From contig NZ_JAYREK010000011.1 in NCBI RefSeq assembly GCF_041908905.1, forward strand, positions 1-64,000: a stretch of DNA of 64,000 nucleotides. The letters run 5' to 3'. The stretch is from Zoogloea sp041908905. Lineage in GTDB: Bacteria > Pseudomonadota > Gammaproteobacteria > Burkholderiales > Rhodocyclaceae. Made by a program: the position numbers and the translations under genes. The notes beneath the pieces were generated by a model. That model did no database searches and was not told where the DNA came from. It was given only the letters and a program-made list of their open reading frames with translations. Shown in pieces: positions 28,847-37,128 of this stretch. Position 1 is the first letter of the stretch, and every line of letters starts with the position of its first letter.

Positions 28847-29902
28847 GTGAAACACGTTTATATCATTGCTGAGGCTGGGGTTAACCATAATGGCGATGTT
28901 GCGCTCGCGCGGAAACTGATCGAAGCTGCCCACGCCGCTGGGGCGGATGCGGTCAAATTTCAGACCTTCAAGACCGAGAAGATTCTGACCCGCAACACTG
29001 GCATGGCTGCATACCAGAAGGAAAATCTAAATTCAGATGACACACAGTTTCAGATGGTCAAGGCGCTCGAGCTCAGTTACCGCGATTTTGCTGATCTTAA
29101 GGCCTATGCCGATTCGATTGGGATCGATTTCCTGTCAACTCCGGATGATGAGGAAAGTCTGGATTTTCTGGCTGGTGAGCTGGATTTGCCATGGGTCAAG
29201 ATCGGTTCAGGCGAGGTAACGAACTTGCCCTTTTTGCGCAAGATTGCGGCCAAGCAGAAGCCCCTCATTCTATCTACTGGCATGTCTAACCTCGGCGAAG
29301 TCGAGAGGGCTGTCCGGCTGATCCGTACGATAAACAACCATCCGCTGGTGCTTTTGCATTGCACAACCAATTATCCCTGTCCTCCTGCAGAAGTGAATCT
29401 GCGGGCGATGCAAACCCTTAAGTGCGCTTTTAATGTCCGGGTTGGTTATTCTGATCACACGGAGGGTTGCGAGGTTCCTGTTGCAGCAGTCGCACTGGGC
29501 GCTGAACTGATCGAGAAGCACCTGACCCTCGACAAGGAGATGGAGGGGCCAGATCACCGCGCCTCACTAGAACCTGCTGAGTTTGGTGAAATGGTGCGGC
29601 AACTCCGGGCGATCGAGCAAGCGCTAGGAAACGGGGTCAAGTGGCCCAATCCGAGTGAGGAAAAAATCAAGCCCCTTGTGCGCCGCCGCATAGTAGCGGC
29701 CCACGAGTTACTCCAAGGAACCGTCATCGACTGGGATCACCTCAGTTTCAAGCGCGCTAATGAGGGTATTTATGTCGATGAAGCGGAGTATCTGATCGGG
29801 CGACGCCTGAACGTCAGTCTTGCCGAAGATTTTCCTTTCACGTGGTCCTGCCTTGGTGAACACATCTCACCTACGCAACAACACGCAGACGATACTCACT
29901 GA
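28847..29902 (+). CDS. legI: N-acetylneuraminate/legionaminate synthase LegI/NeuB-like
   Basis: The 351-residue synthase condenses phosphoenolpyruvate with the 6-carbon amino sugar to give the nine-carbon acid. It has YIIAEAGVNHNGD at the N-terminus, FQTFKTEKI, STPDDEESLDFL, VKIGSGEVTNLPFL, LHCTTNYPCP and GYSDHTEGCEVPVAAVALGA, the family core, plus a C-terminal SAF/antifreeze-like domain starting near RRRIVAAHELLQG. The Thr/Asn-rich details fit LegI as well as NeuB; the upstream legB and legC favour legionaminic acid. The start is a GTG at 28847 with AAAGAAAGG upstream, two bases after the LegG stop. It is the last gene of the low-G+C block. Confidence 0.92.
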   Translation: MKHVYIIAEAGVNHNGDVALARKLIEAAHAAGADAVKFQTFKTEKILTRNTGMAAYQKENLNSDDTQFQMVKALELSYRDFADLKAYADSIGIDFLSTPDDEESLDFLAGELDLPWVKIGSGEVTNLPFLRKIAAKQKPLILSTGMSNLGEVERAVRLIRTINNHPLVLLHCTTNYPCPPAEVNLRAMQTLKCAFNVRVGYSDHTEGCEVPVAAVALGAELIEKHLTLDKEMEGPDHRASLEPAEFGEMVRQLRAIEQALGNGVKWPNPSEEKIKPLVRRRIVAAHELLQGTVIDWDHLSFKRANEGIYVDEAEYLIGRRLNVSLAEDFPFTWSCLGEHISPTQQHADDTH

Positions 29903-29943
29903 GTCTGCTCATTAAGTCCAAAGACGCGCAATAGGAGCTAAAT

Positions 29944-30012
29944 TTGGAAAAGCCGACTTTCGAAGATGTCAGTCTCAGTCCGGCGGCAGCGGCCGACTTC
30001 GATTTTATTTAA
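29944..30012 (+). other. short open frame in the gap after legI, possible gene remnant
   Basis: The 200-base gap between legI and the next gene contains a TTG-initiated frame of 22 codons (LEKPTFEDVSLSPAAAADFD and two more residues) with GGAG six bases or so upstream. I recognise no family. A good ribosome site followed by an early stop at the composition border could mark the 5' stump of a lost gene. The rest of the gap holds nothing I can name. Confidence 0.2.
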
Positions 30013-30102
30013 GATCTTAAATGCGAAGCAAATGGCATCTGCTGAGGAGGGTTTGCTGCAAAGCCAGACTATGAAAACCTGAACATTGCTGGATACTGAT
30101 GT

Positions 30103-31155
30103 ATGAAATACTGGAAGAAAACGCTCGTTGAACCGACCGCTTCGCTGGAGAGCGCGATTGCGGCAATGGATAACGGTGGTCTGCGAATCGCTCTTGTGGT
30201 GGATGAAGAGCGTTGCCTGCTCGGCACGCTGACTGACGGCGACGTACGCCGGGCCCTGCTACGCCACCAGCCCCTCGATATTCCGGTCAGTCAGGTGATG
30301 TGCGCCACCCCTCAGGTCGCCCAGCGGGACTGGAGCCGCGAGCGTGTGCTGGCCGTGATGGAAAGCACCCAGTTGCTGCAGTTGCCGGTGGTGAATGACG
30401 ACAACCAGGTGGTCGGGCTGGAAACCCTCCATGGCCTGCTCGACAAGCGCCTGCTCAGCAACCCGGTGTTCCTGATGGCGGGTGGCTTCGGTACCCGCCT
30501 GCACCCGCTGACCAACGACTGTCCCAAGCCGCTCCTCAAGGTCGGCGACAAGCCAATCCTCGAACTGATCCTCGAAAGTTTCATCCAGGCCGGCTTCCAC
30601 CGCTTCTTCATCTCAACCCACTACCTGCCCGAGATGGTCCGCGATTACTTCGGCGACGGTAAGCGCTGGGGGGTCAGTATCCACTACACCCACGAGGAGA
30701 CCCCGCTCGGCACTGGCGGCGCGCTTGGCCTGCTGCCCCACGACGAAATCAACGAGCCGATGCTCATGATGAATGGGGATCTGCTCACCACCCTCAACTA
30801 CCGCGATCTGCTGGCCTTCCACGACGAGCACCAGGGCATCGCCACCATGTGCGTGCGGGAGTTCGAGTACCAGGTGCCCTACGGGGTGATCCAGAGCGAA
30901 GGCCATCTGATACGGTCGATGGTGGAGAAGCCGGTCTACAAGTTCTTCGTCAATGCCGGTGTGTATGTGCTGTCCCCCGAGCTGGTGAAGCGCGTCGCCC
31001 CCGGCACTCGGGTGGACATGCCGACCCTGCTCGAACAGGCCATTGCCGAGGGGCGCGACGTGACCATGTTCCCGGTCCACGAATACTGGCTGGACATCGG
31101 GCGAATGGAGGACTTCAAGCGCGCCCAGGTGGAATTCGGAACCTTCCTCAAGTGA
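30103..31155 (+). CDS. ptmE: CBS-domain nucleotidyltransferase, PtmE-like glucosamine-1-phosphate guanylyltransferase
   Basis: The 350-residue protein has two CBS motifs (residues 1-118, with GTLTDGDVRRALL and LPVVNDDNQVVGL) followed by a sugar nucleotidyltransferase domain from 121, with MAGGFGTRLHPLTNDCPKPL, GTGGALGLL and MMNGDLLTTL. In Campylobacter PtmE this architecture makes GDP-GlcN, the entry to the GDP-dependent legionaminic route. Its presence here supports that route over UDP-linked sugars. High-G+C composition resumes with this gene. Its stop overlaps the next start (GTGA). Confidence 0.88.
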   Translation: MKYWKKTLVEPTASLESAIAAMDNGGLRIALVVDEERCLLGTLTDGDVRRALLRHQPLDIPVSQVMCATPQVAQRDWSRERVLAVMESTQLLQLPVVNDDNQVVGLETLHGLLDKRLLSNPVFLMAGGFGTRLHPLTNDCPKPLLKVGDKPILELILESFIQAGFHRFFISTHYLPEMVRDYFGDGKRWGVSIHYTHEETPLGTGGALGLLPHDEINEPMLMMNGDLLTTLNYRDLLAFHDEHQGIATMCVREFEYQVPYGVIQSEGHLIRSMVEKPVYKFFVNAGVYVLSPELVKRVAPGTRVDMPTLLEQAIAEGRDVTMFPVHEYWLDIGRMEDFKRAQVEFGTFLK

Positions 31156-31847
31156 AAATCCTCACCCTGATCCCGGCCCGCGGCGGCTCCAAGCGCCTTC
31201 CGGGCAAGAACATCAAGGAACTGGGCGGCTTGCCGCTGATCGCATGGACCCTCCACGCCGCCCGCGACAGCAGCGTGTGCGCCGCCATCGTGGTGTCCAC
31301 CGACGATGAAGCCATCGCCGCGGTGGCACGCGAGCATGGCGCCGACGTGCCCGGCCTGCGCCCGGCGGCGCTGGCCACCGATACCGCCGGCAGCGTCGAT
31401 GTCGCCCTCCACGCGCTCGACCTTTACGAGGCCGGCCATGGCCCGGTGGACGGCCTGCTGCTGCTCCAGCCCACCTCGCCCTTCCGGACGGCCGACACCA
31501 TCCGCCGCGGCGTGGCACTGTTCGCCGAAAACCATGGCCGCCAGCCGGTTGTCGGGGTCAGCGCGGCGCCGAGCCACCCGGCCTGGTGCTTCCGCACCAC
31601 CTCCGACGGCATGGAGCCCTTCCTCGGTTGGGATGCCATTGGCCGCCGCTCCCAGGATCTGGAGCCCGCCTGGGCCCTGAACGGCGCCTTCTATCTGATC
31701 GCTCCGGCCCGCCTGCGGCAGGAGCGCCGCTTCCTGACCCCGGACACCCGGCCGCTGATGATGGACGATCCGCGCGAGGCCATCGACATCGACAGCCCGG
31801 AGGACTGGGCGCTGGCGGAAGCCAGCCTGTCGCGAGAGATCAGATGA
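31152..31847 (+). CDS. legF: CMP-legionaminate/CMP-nonulosonate synthetase LegF-like
   Basis: The 231-residue cytidylyltransferase activates the nine-carbon acid with CTP. The nucleotide loop IPARGGSKRLPGKNIKELG, LLLQPTSPFRTADTI, and the C-terminal IDIDSPEDWALAE are those of NeuA/LegF/PtmB enzymes. The start is GTG at 31152, overlapping the previous stop. A second enzyme of this family (PseF-like) lies at 36,421. Their different neighbours suggest that this one serves the legionaminic-type acid, but specificity is not readable from sequence. Confidence 0.88.
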   Translation: MKILTLIPARGGSKRLPGKNIKELGGLPLIAWTLHAARDSSVCAAIVVSTDDEAIAAVAREHGADVPGLRPAALATDTAGSVDVALHALDLYEAGHGPVDGLLLLQPTSPFRTADTIRRGVALFAENHGRQPVVGVSAAPSHPAWCFRTTSDGMEPFLGWDAIGRRSQDLEPAWALNGAFYLIAPARLRQERRFLTPDTRPLMMDDPREAIDIDSPEDWALAEASLSREIR

Positions 31848-33127
31848 TCGTAGCCCCTCTCCTGCCCCGTTTGTGGGAGTACTTCAGCCGGCTGGGCCTG
31901 CTCACCTTTGCTTTCGGCTATGTGGGGGGGCTGGCCCCGGCCAACATCGGGTTGGGCATTCTGTTGGTGGCCTTCTTGAGCCGATGCGCCTGTGGCGAAC
32001 GCCATCTCCTGCGTGACCGCTTCGTCCACCTGTCGATGCTGTGGCTGGTCGTTGCCCTCGCGCTCGCCGTGTGGGGCGCCTGGCTCTTCCCGGCCGTCGG
32101 CAAATCCCAGTTTTCTTCGCTCCCCGAAGTCTGGAGCTTCGCCTTCATTCCCCTCGTTGCCTTGGCTACCCGAGGCAATAACCGCTTGATCCTGCTGACC
32201 CTTCTGGTCGCCCTCTTTGGGTTGCTGTACCGCCTGGCGCGGGATGTCGTGACCGGCGTCGGCCCACCGGATCACTACGACGGCGTCGCCCTCGGCGTCG
32301 GGCGCAACCTCGCCGTGCTGTTCATCGACGTGGGCGCGGTCGGCTGCCTGGTCCTGCTGTTCACCCTGTTCGACAGCCCGCTCCTGCGCGGTGCGCGCCG
32401 GCTGGTGGCCGCCGGGCTGTGCCTGCTCGCCCTCGCTGCGCTGCTCTACGCCTGGGTCGCCGCCGCCTCGCGGACGTCCCTGGTGGCCCTGCCGCTGGCA
32501 TGTGCCGCGATCGTGCTCGGGCGTCTGGTGGGGGGGCGCCGCAGCACGATCCTGGTGGGGCTGACGCTGACCGTCGCCTTTGCCGTCCTGATGACGACCT
32601 ACGCCGGCCGGATTTTCGGGGAGCTGCAGAAGGACGCCGGCACCTGGAGCGCGATCGCTGCCGGCGACTGGGGCGGGGTCCCCCGCGACACCGCCACCGG
32701 CCTGCGCTTCCACATGTGGCACCTGGCCTGGGACTACTGGGTGCAGCGCCCCGTCACCGGGCTCGGCCCCAGCGTCACCCACCTGTTGCGCAGCGATCCG
32801 TCCCGCGCCTTCCTGGCCGTCTTCAACCAGTACCACAGCGGCTACGTGGAGCTGCTGCTGCGCACCGGCCTGATCGGCGTGGCCTTCTATCTCGTGGCGA
32901 CGCTGCGGGTGTGGCAGGTCGCCCTCCGCGCCCGCGCCGCCGGCCGCCTGCCGCGCGGACTGTTCGAGCTGCTGGTCGCCGGCTTTGCGATTTTCGTCGC
33001 CCTCAACTTCACCAACGCCATCCTGTTCTTCCAGCAGGGCTGGCAATTCGTCGTCCTGTTCGGCGGCATCGCCTACGGTTATGCCTGGGCCGACGGGCGG
33101 CCCGCAGACGCGGAGCCCGGATCATGA
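31844..33127 (+). CDS. O-antigen ligase (WaaL family)
   Basis: The 427-residue membrane protein has about ten to twelve hydrophobic helices and a large periplasmic loop (about 255-330). That loop contains RFHMWHLAWDYWVQRPVTGLG, here cited only by its R-x-x-x-W pattern, and QYHSGYVELLLRTGLIG, with the His and Glu typical of the WaaL H-x-x-x-E/L-x-x-x-G signature. WaaL joins finished O-antigen to lipid A-core on the periplasmic face. Polymerases (Wzy) look similar, so polymerase activity is possible. It is coupled by ATGA overlaps to legF and to the polysialyltransferase-like gene. Confidence 0.85.
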   Translation: MIVAPLLPRLWEYFSRLGLLTFAFGYVGGLAPANIGLGILLVAFLSRCACGERHLLRDRFVHLSMLWLVVALALAVWGAWLFPAVGKSQFSSLPEVWSFAFIPLVALATRGNNRLILLTLLVALFGLLYRLARDVVTGVGPPDHYDGVALGVGRNLAVLFIDVGAVGCLVLLFTLFDSPLLRGARRLVAAGLCLLALAALLYAWVAAASRTSLVALPLACAAIVLGRLVGGRRSTILVGLTLTVAFAVLMTTYAGRIFGELQKDAGTWSAIAAGDWGGVPRDTATGLRFHMWHLAWDYWVQRPVTGLGPSVTHLLRSDPSRAFLAVFNQYHSGYVELLLRTGLIGVAFYLVATLRVWQVALRARAAGRLPRGLFELLVAGFAIFVALNFTNAILFFQQGWQFVVLFGGIAYGYAWADGRPADAEPGS

Positions 33128-34152
33128 CCGTCACTCCCCGGCGCACGGTGGCCCTCTTCTTCGTCGCCTCGCCGCTGCACTACCTGGCCGCGCGGGTGGT
33201 GGCCCGCCACTTCGAGGCCGGCAGCCGCTGCATCGTGGTGCCCTACCGCCCGGGCGCCCGGCAGTTCGTCCGCGAGGCCGACTGGGATGCCGTCGCCTAC
33301 GCGCCGTGGCCGCGCTTCGACCCGCTGCCGGGCCCGCTCGGGCGCCACCGCCGGCTGCTCGCCAACATCCGCGACGTGGCCGCCGTCGTGGGGCCCTGCG
33401 ACACCCTGCTGATCCACAGCCCGGTGTTCGACACCGAGGCCATCAACTACTTCCTGCGCGCCCTGCCGAGGCGCTGCGGCGCCGGCACCATGCACGCCCG
33501 CATCCTGCCGGACGGGCTGATGAACGTCGCCCGCCACCCCCTCAACCCTGCCCGACGGGCCGCCCAGTACCTGCGCAAGCTGCGCCGGCTGATCTCGCCG
33601 CAGCTGGACTACTGGTGCTTCGGCGGCGACCGGATCGGCTCCGAGGCGCCCTTCGTGGACCGCATCTACACCCTGGCCGGCTTTCCCCACGACTACCCGC
33701 CCGAGAAGGTGGTCAGCCTGCCGCCGCTGGCGGGCGGGGAGGGCGGAGCCACCAGCGACACCGCGCTGATCGTCGGCCAGCCCCTCGTCAGCATCGGCGC
33801 CCTGACCCAGGCCGAGCACGACGCGATCTGCGCCCGGATCGTCGACTGGCTGAAGGCCCGCGGAATCGAGCGGGTCATGTACAAGGCCCACCCCCGCGAC
33901 CATGCCCACGAGATGCGGGTGCCCGGCGCCGAACTCCTCGAGATCACCGAACCCCTCGAGAGCCACATGGCGGCCCACCCCTACCGGGCGGTGATCGGCA
34001 TCAATTCGACGGCCCTCTACCTGGCCCGCCAGATTTATGGGCCGGAGGTGCCGGTGGTATCCTTCGGCAACGACAAGGTTCATTTCAAGAACCCGGACCA
34101 GCGCGAAACGGCCATTCGTCTGATGAACAGTCTGGGCATCCAGCAGCTTTGA
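33124..34152 (+). CDS. polysialyltransferase-like glycosyltransferase (POLYST/GT38-like)
   Basis: The 342-residue protein has the three motifs seen in bacterial poly/sialyltransferases of the GT38/GT52 groups. ILPDGLMN (about 127-134) stands in the D/E-D-G position, YKAHPRDHAHEM gives the His-Pro motif, and GINSTALYLA gives the Ser/Thr motif near the C-terminus. The N-terminus VALFFVASPLHYLAARVV matches the same Rossmann start. It differs clearly from the other sialyltransferase-like protein in this cluster. It would transfer a CMP-nonulosonic acid; whether it polymerises is unknown. A 122-base gap follows, so the pse genes may have their own promoter. Confidence 0.65.
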   Translation: MTVTPRRTVALFFVASPLHYLAARVVARHFEAGSRCIVVPYRPGARQFVREADWDAVAYAPWPRFDPLPGPLGRHRRLLANIRDVAAVVGPCDTLLIHSPVFDTEAINYFLRALPRRCGAGTMHARILPDGLMNVARHPLNPARRAAQYLRKLRRLISPQLDYWCFGGDRIGSEAPFVDRIYTLAGFPHDYPPEKVVSLPPLAGGEGGATSDTALIVGQPLVSIGALTQAEHDAICARIVDWLKARGIERVMYKAHPRDHAHEMRVPGAELLEITEPLESHMAAHPYRAVIGINSTALYLARQIYGPEVPVVSFGNDKVHFKNPDQRETAIRLMNSLGIQQL

Positions 34153-34274
34153 AGCCCGGCTGGGGCGCGGCATTAGCGCCGCGGTTGCAAGCCCCTTTCC
34201 TCGCCCCCGTTTCTGACCGAAAATTTGGCCTGGCGCGGCCTGCGGTTCGTCTCCCCACTTTTCGATACTTCTTC

Positions 34275-35273
34275 ATGCTCACCAACAAATCCATCCTCAT
34301 CACCGGCGGAACAGGCTCGTTCGGCAACACCTTCGTCCCGATGACCCTGGCGAAATACAACCCGAAGCGCCTGATCATCTATTCCCGGGACGAGATGAAG
34401 CAGTGGGAGATGGCCAAGAAGTTCCAGGGTGATCCGCGGGTGCGCTTCTTCATCGGCGACGTGCGCGACCGCGAGCGCCTCTACCGCGCGCTCGACGGCG
34501 TCGACTACGTGGTGCATGCCGCCGCCACCAAGATCGTCCCGACCGCCGAATACAACCCCTTCGAGTGCGTCAAGACCAACATCAACGGCGCGATGAACCT
34601 CATCGATGCCTGCATCGACAAGGGCATCAAGCGCGTCGTGGCCCTGTCCACCGACAAGGCCAGCAGCCCGGTGAACCTCTACGGCGCCACCAAGCTCGCC
34701 TCCGACAAGCTCTTCGTGGCCGGCAACTCCTACGCCGGCGGCCACGACACCCGCTTCGCGGTGGTGCGCTACGGCAACGTGATGGGCTCCCGCGGCTCGG
34801 TGATCCCCTTCTTCATGTCGATTCGCGACAAGGGCGTGCTGCCGGTGACCGACGAGCGCATGACGCGCTTCATGATTTCCCTGGAGCAGGGCGTCGAGCT
34901 GGTGTGGCATGCCTTCGACGACATGGTCGGCGGCGAGATCTACGTGAAGAAGATCCCCTCGATGAAGGTCACCGAGCTCGCCAGGGCCGTCGCGCCCGAC
35001 GCCAGGGTCGAGTTCGTCGGCATCCGCCCGGGCGAGAAGCTCCACGAGCAGATGATCAGCCCGGAGGACTCCTTCTACACCTACGAATACCCCGAGCACT
35101 ACAAGATCCTGCCGGCGATCCACAACTGGGACACCACCACCGAGCGCATCAAGGACGGCAGGAAGGTGCCCGAGGGCTTCGAGTACGCCAGCGACAACAA
35201 CCCCGAGTGGATGAGCGTGGCCGCGCTGCAGGCCTGGATCGCCGCCAACCAGCACAAGATCGGAAACATCTGA
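34275..35273 (+). CDS. pseB: UDP-GlcNAc 4,6-dehydratase (inverting) PseB
   Basis: The 332-residue dehydratase/5-epimerase takes the first pseudaminic acid step on UDP-GlcNAc. It has the NADP site ILITGGTGSFGNTFV, then IYSRDEMKQWEM, which is the PseB/FlaA1 hallmark, HAAATKIVPTAEYNPFECV, STDKASSPVNLYGATKLASD with the Lys/Tyr pair and KIPSMKVTEL. The ATG at 34275 is the only start that fits the family N-terminus. It opens a block of five Pse genes in pathway order, with two bases before pseC. Confidence 0.97.
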   Translation: MLTNKSILITGGTGSFGNTFVPMTLAKYNPKRLIIYSRDEMKQWEMAKKFQGDPRVRFFIGDVRDRERLYRALDGVDYVVHAAATKIVPTAEYNPFECVKTNINGAMNLIDACIDKGIKRVVALSTDKASSPVNLYGATKLASDKLFVAGNSYAGGHDTRFAVVRYGNVMGSRGSVIPFFMSIRDKGVLPVTDERMTRFMISLEQGVELVWHAFDDMVGGEIYVKKIPSMKVTELARAVAPDARVEFVGIRPGEKLHEQMISPEDSFYTYEYPEHYKILPAIHNWDTTTERIKDGRKVPEGFEYASDNNPEWMSVAALQAWIAANQHKIGNI

Positions 35274-35275
35274 GC

Positions 35276-36424
35276 ATGATCCCCTACGGCCGGCAGGACA
35301 TCACCCCCGAGGACATCGCCGCCGTCGAGGCGGTGCTGCGCTCCGACTTCCTCACCCAGGGCCCGGCCGTGCCGGGCTTCGAGCAGGCCCTGGCCGCTTA
35401 CTGCGGGGCCGCCCGCGGCGTCGCGATGAACAGCGCCACCTCGGCGCTGCACGTGGCCTGCCTGGCCCTCGGCCTGGGGCCGGGCGACCGCCTGTGGACC
35501 AGCCCCAACACCTTCGTCGCGTCGGCCAACTGCGGGCTCTACTGCGGCGCCGAGGTGGATTTCGTCGATACCGACCCGGCCACCTACAACATGTCGGTTG
35601 CCGCGCTGGAAGCCAAGCTTGCCGCTGCCGCCGCCGAAAACCGCCTGCCCAGGGTGGTGATCCCGGTGCATTTTGCCGGCCAGAGCTGCGAGATGCGCGC
35701 GATCCATGCCCTCGGCCAGCAGTACGGCTTCCGCATCATCGAGGACGCCTCCCACGCGGTGGGGGCGACCTACCTCGGCGAGCCGGTCGGCAACTGCCGC
35801 TACAGCGACATCACGATCTTCAGCTTCCACCCGGTCAAGATCATCACCACCGCCGAAGGCGGCATGGCGATGACCAACGACCCGGCCCTGGCCGAGCGCA
35901 TGGAGCGCCTGCGCAGCCACGGCATCACCCGCGACCCGGCCGCCATGGCCTGGGACAGCGAGGGCCCGTGGTATTACCAGCAGGTCGAGCTCGGCTACAA
36001 CTACCGCATCACCGACCTGCAGGCGGCCCTCGGCCGTTCGCAGCTGGCGCGCCTCGACGATTACGTCGCCCGCCGCCACGCCATCGCCGCCCGCTACGAC
36101 GCGGCCCTCGCCGGCCTGCCGCTGACCACCCCGTGGCAGCACCCGGACAGCCGCTCGGCGCTGCACCTCTACCCGATCCGCCTGCACGATGCCGCGCGCC
36201 GGCGGGAGGTCTTCGAGGCCCTGCGCGCGGCCGGCATCGGCGTGAACGTGCATTACATCCCGGTGCACACCCAGCCCCACTACCACCGCCTCGGCTTCCG
36301 CCCGGGCGACTTCCCCGAGGCGGAGCGCTACTACGCCGGCGCCATCTCGCTGCCGATGTTCCCGACCCTCACGCCGGCCCAGCAGGACGAGGTCGTCGCC
36401 GCCCTCGCCAGGGTGCTCGGATGA
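35276..36424 (+). CDS. pseC: UDP-4-amino-4,6-dideoxy-AltNAc transaminase PseC
   Basis: The 382-residue PLP aminotransferase is the second pseudaminic acid step. IPYGRQDITPEDIAAVEAVL is the standard PseC N-terminus, EDASHAVGATYLG carries the PLP Asp, and SFHPVKIITTAEGGMA the PLP Lys. GVNVHYIPVHTQPHYHRLGF completes the family signature. It is two bases downstream of pseB and overlaps pseF by ATGA. Confidence 0.97.
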   Translation: MIPYGRQDITPEDIAAVEAVLRSDFLTQGPAVPGFEQALAAYCGAARGVAMNSATSALHVACLALGLGPGDRLWTSPNTFVASANCGLYCGAEVDFVDTDPATYNMSVAALEAKLAAAAAENRLPRVVIPVHFAGQSCEMRAIHALGQQYGFRIIEDASHAVGATYLGEPVGNCRYSDITIFSFHPVKIITTAEGGMAMTNDPALAERMERLRSHGITRDPAAMAWDSEGPWYYQQVELGYNYRITDLQAALGRSQLARLDDYVARRHAIAARYDAALAGLPLTTPWQHPDSRSALHLYPIRLHDAARRREVFEALRAAGIGVNVHYIPVHTQPHYHRLGFRPGDFPEAERYYAGAISLPMFPTLTPAQQDEVVAALARVLG

Positions 36425-37128
36425 AGGTCGCGATCATTCCGGCCCGGGGCGGCAGCAAGCGCATCCCGCGCAAGAACATCCGCCCGTTCGCCGGCAAGCC
36501 GATCATTGCCCACTCCATCGCCGCCGCCCTCGACAGCGGCTGCTTCGACCGTGTGATCGTGTCCACCGACGACCCCGAGATCGCCGCCGTGGCCCGTGAA
36601 TGGGGCGCCGAGACGCCCTTCGTGCGTCCGCCCGAGCTCTCCGACGACCACACCGGCACCAACGCGGTCGTCAAGCATGCCCTGCGCTGGCTGGCCGACC
36701 AGGGCACGCCGGCCAGCCACGCCTGCTGCATCTACGCCACCGCCCCCTTCGTGCAGGCCGGCTACCTGCGGGAAGGCCTCGCCAGCCTGCTGGCCCGTGG
36801 CCGCGGTTACGCCTTCAGCGTCACCAGTTTCCCCTTCCCGATCCAGCGGGCCGTCCGCATCAATGCCGAAGGTTCCGTCGAGGCGATCTGGCCCGAGAAC
36901 ATCTTCCGCCGCTCGCAGGACCTCGAGGAGGCCTTCCACGACGCCGGCCAGTTCTACTGGGGGACCGCCGAGGCCTTCCTGGGCGACGAAGTCGTCTTCT
37001 CCCCGGCCTCGGTGCCCGTCGTGCTGCCCCGCCATCTGGTCCAGGACATCGACACCTTCGAGGACTGGCGCCGGGCCGAACTCATGTTCCGCGTGATCCA
37101 GGAAGAAAGCGCCAGCGGCCACGCATGA
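36421..37128 (+). CDS. pseF: pseudaminic acid cytidylyltransferase PseF
   Basis: The 235-residue CMP-Pse synthetase carries IPARGGSKRIPRKNIRPFAG at the N-terminus, ATAPFVQAGYLREGL, and EAFHDAGQFYWGTAEAFL, which is the segment that separates PseF from NeuA. HLVQDIDTFEDWRRAE ends the fold. It overlaps pseC and the fused pseG gene by four bases each. Confidence 0.95.
   Translation: MKVAIIPARGGSKRIPRKNIRPFAGKPIIAHSIAAALDSGCFDRVIVSTDDPEIAAVAREWGAETPFVRPPELSDDHTGTNAVVKHALRWLADQGTPASHACCIYATAPFVQAGYLREGLASLLARGRGYAFSVTSFPFPIQRAVRINAEGSVEAIWPENIFRRSQDLEEAFHDAGQFYWGTAEAFLGDEVVFSPASVPVVLPRHLVQDIDTFEDWRRAELMFRVIQEESASGHA

Larger units (their letters stand above)
25510..30102. other. low-G+C segment inside the glycan cluster
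   Basis: From about 25,510 to about 30,100 the DNA is visibly richer in A+T, with AAA, GAA and TTT codons and A/T runs, than on either side. As samples I counted, 26041-26100 has 25 G+C of 60, while 41401-41460 has 46 of 60. The left border falls at the legC stop and the right border in a non-coding gap before the CBS/guanylyltransferase gene. It holds four genes in one direction. Separate acquisition of this block is the simplest reading. No insertion sequence or direct repeat was found at the borders. Confidence 0.75.

Noticed and set aside
34153..34274. A sigma-54 promoter before pseB
   Set aside because: GG and GC dinucleotides occur but not with the required ten-base spacing.
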